Positions 57,943-64,000 of a DNA stretch of 64,000 nucleotides are shown here, one piece after another. The notes under the pieces are model-generated. The model was not told where the DNA came from, did no database searches, and saw only the letters and a program-made list of their open reading frames with translations. Each line of letters opens with the position of its first letter. Position 1 is the stretch's first letter. Position numbers and translations under genes: made by a program. The stretch is from Deltaproteobacteria bacterium (GTDB taxonomy: Bacteria; Desulfobacterota; Syntrophia; Syntrophales; Smithellaceae): assembly GCA_022710585.1 (NCBI GenBank), contig JAKLGV010000013.1:32235-96234 (forward strand), given 5' to 3'.

Positions 57943-58284
57943 ATGAAAATCGTTGTGGCCATTGTTCAGTCCGATAAGCTTAAAGATGTCCGGGACGCTT
58001 TAATTGATATTAAGGTCGGCAAAATCACGGTATCCAACGTGATCGGCTGCGGGGCACAGGCAGGCAAAGTTGAGGATGATGAAGGGAAACCGACCGGGGG
58101 AGACCTGATGGGAAGGGTGCGTTTTGAAATTGCCGTCAATGACGACTATGTTAAGCCCACGGTGCTGGCTATCATTAAAGGCGCGCGCACCGGCAACATT
58201 GGCGACGGTAAAATATTTGTCATGCCGCTGGATGAGTGCATCCGCATCCGTACCGGAGAAATGGGGCGCCTGGCCATCGGATAG
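57943..58284 (+). CDS. PII family nitrogen regulatory protein
   Basis: The protein has 113 residues from ATG 57943 (AAGGAG upstream). The C-terminal signature IKGARTGNIGDGKIFVMPLDECIRIRTGE is intact. The T-loop (GAQAGKVEDDEGKPTGGD) lacks the Tyr that is uridylylated in GlnB/GlnK, as in NifI or other divergent PII proteins. No amtB, nif or glnA gene is adjacent. The target is unknown. Confidence 0.85.
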   Translation: MKIVVAIVQSDKLKDVRDALIDIKVGKITVSNVIGCGAQAGKVEDDEGKPTGGDLMGRVRFEIAVNDDYVKPTVLAIIKGARTGNIGDGKIFVMPLDECIRIRTGEMGRLAIG

Positions 58285-58409
58285 GTTATATCGGTGGCAT
58301 AATCTGTTTTGCTCTTCAGCCCGTCCGAGCTTTTGGCGGGGAACCGGCGCAGATATAACTTCTTTACGAAACGTCTCTTCTGTATTATTGAACAAGCGCG
58401 GAGACGTTT

Positions 58410-59567
58410 ATGACCAAAGTGGCGCTGCTCAAATGTGATGATTATGACGAAAATCTTCTGGCTCAGACCATTATAAATGGTCTGACTAAGATTGGATTTG
58501 ATTTTGCGCAGTTTAAAAACGCCAGGGTAGGCTTGAAGCCCAATCTATTGACAGCCGCCAAACCGGAAAAGGCTGTCACCACGCACTATTCATTTTTCAA
58601 AGCCGTCGCCCGTATCGTCACCGAACACGGTGGAACGCCTGTCCTGACTGAGTGCCATGGCTATGGTTCGTTCGCGGCAGTCTTGAAAAGCACAGGCTAC
58701 GCGGATGTTGTCAGAGAACTGGGCATGGAAGTGGGCAAGATGGACGATGTTGCCCACCTTCATTATCCGCAGGCCAAGCTGATAAAAAAAATTGAAATAT
58801 CAAAAGCGTTTTTCGACCTGGATATGATCATCAACCTGCCGAAGTTCAAAACGCATGGATTTACTTATATTTCAGGCGCGGTGAAGAATCTTTTCGGCAC
58901 GATTCCCGGATTGCGAAAAGCAGGCATGCACATGCGCATCCCGGATCCTGTGAACTTTTCGGAATGGCTGCTGGATTTAAACGGCGCCCTGATCAACTGT
59001 TTTGACAAGCCCAAAAAGATCATTCATATCATGGATGCCATCGTCGGCATGGAAGGGGAGGGGCCCGGGGCATCCGGAACGCCCAAAAAGATCGGCGCGA
59101 TTATCATCGGAAACGATCCGGTGGCTGTTGATTATGTCGCGGCATCTGTTGCCCGTCTTGATTATAAAAAGTGCCCCACCATTGAACTGGGTTTTAAAAG
59201 AGATTTTGCCGCGTCGGCTCCAGAAGATATTTCCGTTATCGGTCAAACCATTGAAGCCTTAAGGGTGAAAAATTATCAGCCGACAAAGTCCAGTCTTTCA
59301 TCGCACATCCTGCGCGGCTGGCTGGTTGGACCGACGGCAAAGAACCTCTTTCTGGAAAAGCCGATGCCTGAGGCTGATCGATGCACGCTCTGTTATAAAT
59401 GCAAAACCGTCTGTCCGGCACAGGCTATTGCTGACGCGCGACAGAACAAAAAAGTTCCTGACTACGATTACAGGAAATGTATCCGCTGCTACTGCTGTAT
59501 CGAATTCTGTCCCGAAGCGGCGATTGCCCTGAAGAAGGGTAAATTGCAGTGGCTGCCGGGATTTTAG
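58410..59567 (+). CDS. DUF362-ferredoxin protein
   Basis: The protein has 385 residues. DUF362 covers the N-terminal 300 residues (GLKPNLLTAAKPEKAVTTHY, NLPKFKTHGFTYISGAVKN), followed by two cluster motifs CTLCYKCKTVCP and CIRCYCCIEFCP. It probably takes part in electron transfer. It precedes the acyl-CoA dehydrogenase by 30 bp, which suggests a possible partnership in beta-oxidation electron flow, by inference only. Confidence 0.8.
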   Translation: MTKVALLKCDDYDENLLAQTIINGLTKIGFDFAQFKNARVGLKPNLLTAAKPEKAVTTHYSFFKAVARIVTEHGGTPVLTECHGYGSFAAVLKSTGYADVVRELGMEVGKMDDVAHLHYPQAKLIKKIEISKAFFDLDMIINLPKFKTHGFTYISGAVKNLFGTIPGLRKAGMHMRIPDPVNFSEWLLDLNGALINCFDKPKKIIHIMDAIVGMEGEGPGASGTPKKIGAIIIGNDPVAVDYVAASVARLDYKKCPTIELGFKRDFAASAPEDISVIGQTIEALRVKNYQPTKSSLSSHILRGWLVGPTAKNLFLEKPMPEADRCTLCYKCKTVCPAQAIADARQNKKVPDYDYRKCIRCYCCIEFCPEAAIALKKGKLQWLPGF

Positions 59568-59597
59568 ATTTTAAGAATAACAGGAAAGGAGAGAGTT

Positions 59598-60866
59598 ATG
59601 TTCGATTATATGTTGACCAAAGAGCAGTTGAAGATCCGGGATGAGGCGCGGGAGTTTGTCCAATGGATGCCGCGCCAGATGATTCTGGATATGGATACGG
59701 ACAAAATTAAATTCCCGAAGGAATTTTTGCAGGAAGCCGCCCGTCGCAATCTGATGGGTTGCCGCTATCCGAAGCAATGGGGCGGTCGTGGTATGGATTG
59801 GGCGACCACCTGTATGATTATGGAGGAAGTGGGAACACTGGGGTATGAATTGGCCTGCGTGTTCGGTGTCGGCGCGGAACTGGTCTGCGATGCCATTATC
59901 CAGCACGGCACGGATGAACAGAAAGAAAAGTATGTGAAGCCGCTTTTGCAGGGTAAAATATTCGCTGCGGAATGTCTGACGGAACCGCGCGGCGGATCCG
60001 ACTTTTTCGGAGCCACCACCAAAGCGGAAGACCATGGCGATTATTATCTTCTCAACGGCATGAAGCGATTTATTGTCGGTGCTGAAGGAGCCGATTATTT
60101 TCTGGTTTACGCTAAGACGAGTCCGGAAGCCAAACCGCAGGAATCCATCACCTGTTTTATTGTCGATCGGACAGAAGGCGTGGAAGTCAAGTATCTGTAT
60201 GGCCTGATGGGCTGCCGGGGCGGCGGCACCGGGCGTATTGTTTTCCGCAATGTTAAGGTTCCCAAGGAAAATATCGTGGGGAAATTAAACGGAGCCTACG
60301 CGGTTTTCAATACGATGATGATTCCGGAACGATTGGGAACGGCGTCCATGACCATCGGCGCAGCGCGACCGGCGCTGGAAATTGCCACAAATTACACGGC
60401 CAGGCGCAAAGCTTTCGGCCAGATCATCGCCCAGTTTGAAGGGGTGAGTTTTCAGGTTGCCGAGGCCGCGATGCTGCTTGATGCGGCACGTGCAATGGCC
60501 TATGTCACCGCAAAGGCCGTGGATAATGGCGCGGATATGCCCCGAATCAGGCGGATGGTTTCGCAGAGCAAAAAGTTTATTACTGAATCCTGCCAGAAGG
60601 TTGTCCATAATTCCATGCAGGTGATGGGCGGTATCGCCTACACAAATGTTTTCCCGATTGAACGCATTTATCGGGATGTCCGTCTTGCCTCCATCTGGAC
60701 CGGTACCAGTGAAGTTATGTCGATGATCTCTGCTCATGAATGGTACCGTGAATATTTCACGCAAAAAGCCAAGATACAAAGCCGTGATTACGAACTGGAC
60801 GCGCAGGAAGCCAATGAAGATGAAAAAATCTACGACGACGATGATATGTGGAAGAAGGGGTGGTGA
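59598..60866 (+). CDS. Acyl-CoA dehydrogenase
   Basis: The protein has 422 residues. The FAD-binding and substrate-binding regions are conserved: ECLTEPRGGSDFFGATTKAE, then RKAFGQIIAQFEGVSFQVAEA, VMGGIAYTNVFPIERIYRD and WTGTSEVMSMI. It removes two hydrogens from an acyl-CoA. GGAAAGGAGAG precedes the ATG. The Asp/Glu-rich C-terminal tail is an extension. Confidence 0.9.
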   Translation: MFDYMLTKEQLKIRDEAREFVQWMPRQMILDMDTDKIKFPKEFLQEAARRNLMGCRYPKQWGGRGMDWATTCMIMEEVGTLGYELACVFGVGAELVCDAIIQHGTDEQKEKYVKPLLQGKIFAAECLTEPRGGSDFFGATTKAEDHGDYYLLNGMKRFIVGAEGADYFLVYAKTSPEAKPQESITCFIVDRTEGVEVKYLYGLMGCRGGGTGRIVFRNVKVPKENIVGKLNGAYAVFNTMMIPERLGTASMTIGAARPALEIATNYTARRKAFGQIIAQFEGVSFQVAEAAMLLDAARAMAYVTAKAVDNGADMPRIRRMVSQSKKFITESCQKVVHNSMQVMGGIAYTNVFPIERIYRDVRLASIWTGTSEVMSMISAHEWYREYFTQKAKIQSRDYELDAQEANEDEKIYDDDDMWKKGW

Positions 60867-60940
60867 AATTTAAACAGCGGGTTCCATCGTAATGGGAATA
60901 TTGCCCAATGATCTTTTTCGCTTACCGGAAAACATTTTGA

Positions 60941-61030
60941 ATAAATCTAAGGCTCGCTTTCGGCAATGGCAAAACTCGCCTACGGCTCAAACACTTGCCA
61001 TTGCTGATCTCTAGCTTCGCCAAGATTTAT
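60941..61030. repeat. About 90-bp imperfect palindrome (intergenic repeat or terminator)
   Basis: The inner stem is GCAATGGCAA (60963-60972) with TTGCCATTGC (60995-61004). The outer arms ATAAATCTAAGGC and GCCAAGATTTAT are nearly complementary. It lies between convergent genes. The sequence has the look of a dispersed palindromic element and may also end transcription from both sides. Confidence 0.65.
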
Positions 61031-61101
61031 ATATCAAAATGCCTTCAACGGCCGCTCAAAAAAATCATTTGGGCGATATGATTATGGAATCCGTATACTC
61101 T

Positions 61102-62679
61102 TTAGGACGGCTTTACAATGGTGCCGTTCTGCTGAGGATTTTCTGCGGAGAACATCAGTTCGCCCTGTTTGAAGACCATACGCGGACTTCTGAGCGCGCG
61201 GATGTCTTCCAGGGGATTATTATCCAGCACCACCATGTCCGCGTATTTGCCTTTTTCCAGCGATCCTGCTTTATCGGCGATGTTGAGAATCTTTGCGCTG
61301 TTGATGGTGGCGCAGCGCAGAATTTCCATATTTGTGAAGCCGACGCGCTTCATGATTTCATACTCCCTGTAGTTGCCGCCGAAATAACAGAAGGGCATTC
61401 CCGCGTCGATGCCGCTGCCGATTAAAATACCCGCCTGATTCATTTTCTTGAGATTGACGTAACCGTTTAAAATCATGTTAAAGAATACTTCAGGCTCCAC
61501 GAGAAATTTTTTATTCTCCCAGAGTTTGTCTTTGCCGATGGTTTTATAGAGTTTCAGCGCTTCGAGATTTCGCCTGTGGATGACCGGATCGCAATGCCGT
61601 ATGGCATCCTGTTGAAAATATTCTTTTCTCACCCGGAGTTCCTCGGCGATCTCCGGTGTCCGATATTGTTTGGGGAGTTCGTCAAAAGCTTCTTCCATCA
61701 GATAAGATTGTCCAACGGTCATGGTGGGCACGATCGCAAGATTTCTTTTGGCCATTTTCAAGATGTCCTCGTCGGAAAGAATCGTATCCGTAGTAATATG
61801 TTCGATAGAATGAAAGGGATACTCCAGCGCGCGGTCAAATCCTGATTTAAACTGTGAATGGCCGGAAACAGGCAGGCCGCTCTTTTCGGCGAAGTCGAAA
61901 ATTTTATCGAGTTGCTCTTTGGTGTAAACGGGGATTTCCTTGTTTTTCTTGCAGAAGAGCGTCTGACTGTCCAGAGTCAGTTTGACAAAAGAGGCGCCTC
62001 TGGCGTTTTCCCGGAGGGATTCCTCCATCTCCGCAGTCGTCTGAAAATTATTCATGACCATCCCGATGACGGAAGAAAGCGGACGCGCTAAGATAGAAAC
62101 ATCGGACGGCTTGATTTCCGGATGAGAGCCCATGACGTTGAGGATGGAATTACAGTACAGAACCCGCGGGCCCGGCATGTCGCCGTTTTTAATATCGCGG
62201 ATAAACTTGTGCAGAACAGGGGGCATAGCACCGGCATCCCTGATGGTGGTCACTCCGGATTCAACGGCCGATACATAGTTCTGTTTTATCTGACGGACAT
62301 GGTTTAAAGCATCCATTATCTGGAAGGAAAAAGCAGCGGACACTGTAGAATGACAGTGGGCGTCAATCAGACCGGGGATCAGATATTTTCCTTTCAGGTC
62401 AAAGACAAGACCCTGCTGATTGATTTTAACCTCGGAATTATCCTGCACAACGATTATTCCATCCTTGACAATCAGCCAGGCATTCTCGATCATCTGGCCG
62501 GAGACGACATCCACCAGACGGGCGTTTTTAATCAGGAAGGTCTTGTAATCCAGTTGGGGAACATTATTTTTCGGTATCGCGCATCCCTGAAGTGAAGGCA
62601 TGGCGAGGGCCGCGGCAGTCAGAGTTGTATATTTCATAAAATCTCTCCGTCCCAAAGTTGTCAATTTATCCCGACTCAT
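61102..62679 (-). CDS. Tat-exported amidohydrolase-family protein
   Basis: The protein has 525 residues from ATG 62679 (GGAGAAGATA upstream). LGRRDFMKYTTLTAAALAMP is a Tat signal, followed by a lipobox-like LQGC. The metal-binding region is GLIDAHCHSTVS. GHSQFKSG and HSIEHITTD give further His ligands and GSGIDAGMPF the later Asp. The substrate (imidazolonepropionase/prolidase-like) is unknown. Confidence 0.85.
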   Translation of the reverse strand: MSRDKLTTLGRRDFMKYTTLTAAALAMPSLQGCAIPKNNVPQLDYKTFLIKNARLVDVVSGQMIENAWLIVKDGIIVVQDNSEVKINQQGLVFDLKGKYLIPGLIDAHCHSTVSAAFSFQIMDALNHVRQIKQNYVSAVESGVTTIRDAGAMPPVLHKFIRDIKNGDMPGPRVLYCNSILNVMGSHPEIKPSDVSILARPLSSVIGMVMNNFQTTAEMEESLRENARGASFVKLTLDSQTLFCKKNKEIPVYTKEQLDKIFDFAEKSGLPVSGHSQFKSGFDRALEYPFHSIEHITTDTILSDEDILKMAKRNLAIVPTMTVGQSYLMEEAFDELPKQYRTPEIAEELRVRKEYFQQDAIRHCDPVIHRRNLEALKLYKTIGKDKLWENKKFLVEPEVFFNMILNGYVNLKKMNQAGILIGSGIDAGMPFCYFGGNYREYEIMKRVGFTNMEILRCATINSAKILNIADKAGSLEKGKYADMVVLDNNPLEDIRALRSPRMVFKQGELMFSAENPQQNGTIVKPS

Positions 62680-62803
62680 TATCTTCTCCATGAGGTTAAG
62701 GTGTGATGGCGGGAGTATATTCAGAGGCTTCTGATGTGTCAAGGTTTATCGGGGAAGAGGATATTGAAGTGTAGAACGGGGTCCCGCAGGCAGCGACGGC
62801 GGT

Positions 62804-63448
62804 TTAAATAAAGGAACGCAGTTTATCAACTCCGGCGTAAATAAAGTAACAGGCGAACACAACCAGAAAGATCGCGCAGACGGCAATCAGTCCCCGGTAA
62901 AGCCGGTCGGTCAGAAAGTGACGCCCTCCGGCGACGGCGGCCGATATCAGCGAATACCAGGCCAGATCCGCCAGCGTATGACCGGCAAAAAAGAAAACAA
63001 TTCCCCAGATCCCGAATTTCCACGAATATAAAATATATCCCAGGCCGATTGTCGCCCACCAGATGATCCAGTACGGATTCGCGATGCTCATCATGATCCC
63101 GCTGATGATGGGATGATTTCGTTTGGTTTGGTCTTCTTTCCAGGAAATGCTCATCGTCGGCAGCGAGTGAAACATATTAAAGGCCATCCAGAAAAGAATC
63201 AAACCTCCGGCAATCGCCGTAAAGACAAAGACGGAAGGCATCTGAAAGAAAGGCGCCAGGCCCAGCAGCAGGGCAATGACGAGCGCCAGTTCCAGCATGG
63301 CGTGACCGGCAATCAGAAGCGGCCCCGTGATAAAACCGCGGCGCGAGCTTTCACTGATCGTAACCGTCAGAAGCGGTCCGGGCATCATCGCACCAGACAG
63401 AGCGATGACAAAAGCTGAGACAAAAATGGTAAGCAATATGGTGATCAT
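62804..63448 (-). CDS. LysE/RhtB-family exporter
   Basis: The protein has 214 residues from ATG 63448 (MITILLTIFVSAF). Six membrane segments and the family start ALSGAMMPGPLLTVTISES are present. SIANPYWIIWWATIGLGY is the conserved middle motif. It exports amino acids or similar small molecules. The substrate is unknown. Confidence 0.8.
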   Translation of the reverse strand: MITILLTIFVSAFVIALSGAMMPGPLLTVTISESSRRGFITGPLLIAGHAMLELALVIALLLGLAPFFQMPSVFVFTAIAGGLILFWMAFNMFHSLPTMSISWKEDQTKRNHPIISGIMMSIANPYWIIWWATIGLGYILYSWKFGIWGIVFFFAGHTLADLAWYSLISAAVAGGRHFLTDRLYRGLIAVCAIFLVVFACYFIYAGVDKLRSFI

Positions 63449-64000
63449 CAATAATCCATTATTCGGTTGTGCTCGAAAAGTTGATGCTGGTTCAGGGTTG
63501 CACCCTGAATCGAAACATTTAGGAGTCCCGCTCCATCGCGACTCCAACTTGGAATCGATTGCTCCAGCACATAATTTTACGCAATCAATAAAACACGGCG
63601 GGGTCTTGCTGTCAAGATGACGATTTCGTCAAGGGAGATTCGTGTATTGTAAGGCGTGAATTAAGTTATCCGGTCACAGAATCAAACCATCAGTGAGTTT
63701 CAATTCATTTGATAACTTCCTGAAATAGAGTGTGTTCATTTTATCCAGTTTATGCAACCTTTCGAACGGCATTCCTTATTGAAGGTTATCCTCACATCGT
63801 CAACTTCGACGAAAATTTAAGATTTCAATTGTAATTAATTGCTTTTCATAATTATAAATTTGTCACTACTGTTCCAACGTTAGTCGAATAAATTCAATTG
63901 GTTGTTGACTTCGGTACTTTCTTCTTGTACGTCGATATCCGTAAGCGTTTGTAAAATCGGTATTTTCTCGAAAAGTGTCACGCTGATAATTTGTAAAATT
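63449..64000. other. Intergenic region at right edge
   Basis: About 550 bases without a supported gene. The distal 300 bases are AT-rich. A short stretch, AATAAATTCAATTGGT near 63890, resembles the left end of the IS4 remnant but is too short to call. Confidence 0.4.

Noticed and set aside
63880..63910. Possible second IS4 end near the right edge
   Set aside because: Only about 15 bases resemble the left end of the IS4 remnant and the neighbouring bases do not continue the match.

Overview
The window reads like a chromosome segment of a strictly anaerobic Desulfobacterota bacterium, most likely of the Syntrophia (Syntrophus/Smithella-like) group. This is inferred from gene content: an archaeal/bacterial V/A-type ATPase operon, an ADP-forming acyl-CoA synthetase pair, an AMP-forming long-chain acyl-CoA ligase, an acyl-CoA dehydrogenase, a thiolase-like acyltransferase, two DUF362 ferredoxin proteins, an FmdE protein, a B12-binding radical SAM enzyme and many HD-GYP/PAS signalling genes. 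No rRNA, tRNA or CRISPR array was seen.

Region 1 (1-16200) is AT-rich and looks acquired and repeatedly rearranged. It holds a membrane protein cut by the window edge, an internally deleted IS4-type element, and a surface-polysaccharide block (flippase, Stealth-type sugar-phosphate transferase, DUF3473-type polysaccharide deacetylase) bounded by a 46-bp direct repeat. A chimeric gene remnant follows, then a tight five-gene plus-strand operon: nucleotidyltransferase, ATP-grasp protein, CDP-alcohol phosphatidyltransferase, HAD phosphatase and myo-inositol-phosphate synthase. A frameshifted second copy of the Stealth gene lies on its far side. The operon can be read as glucose-6-phosphate to inositol phosphate to CDP-inositol to a phosphoinositol product, with an extra ATP-grasp step. 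It is the most interesting system in the window. A CinA-like protein, a small lipoprotein, a family-4 glycosyltransferase and an outer-membrane barrel with a LolA-like periplasmic protein follow.

Region 2 (16200-37000) is mostly single genes and short operons: a TPR membrane protein, a metallo-beta-lactamase-fold hydrolase, an acyl-CoA ligase, dodecin, a START-domain protein, an Hsp20-Lon pair, a radical SAM enzyme, an HD-GYP/methyltransferase/PilZ-acetyltransferase trio that looks like a c-di-GMP module, RadC, DUF3795, FmdE, a DUF362 protein and a PAS/HD-GYP protein.

Region 3 (37000-46000) is a complete V/A-type ATPase operon in the order coiled-coil stalk, C, I, K, F, E, A, B, D, followed by an RsbRD-type sensor-domain protein.

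Region 4 (46000-64000) holds the ADP-forming acyl-CoA synthetase, HPP and DUF3175 proteins, the thiolase-like protein, LarC-LarB, a methionine/glutamine-type aminotransferase overlapping an omega-amidase, gene remnants, an orphan AtpI-like protein, a PII protein, a second DUF362 ferredoxin, an acyl-CoA dehydrogenase, a Tat-exported amidohydrolase and a LysE exporter. Palindromic intergenic repeats occur at 57103-57190 and 60941-61030.

All family assignments come from reading motifs in the translated sequence. No database search was run.
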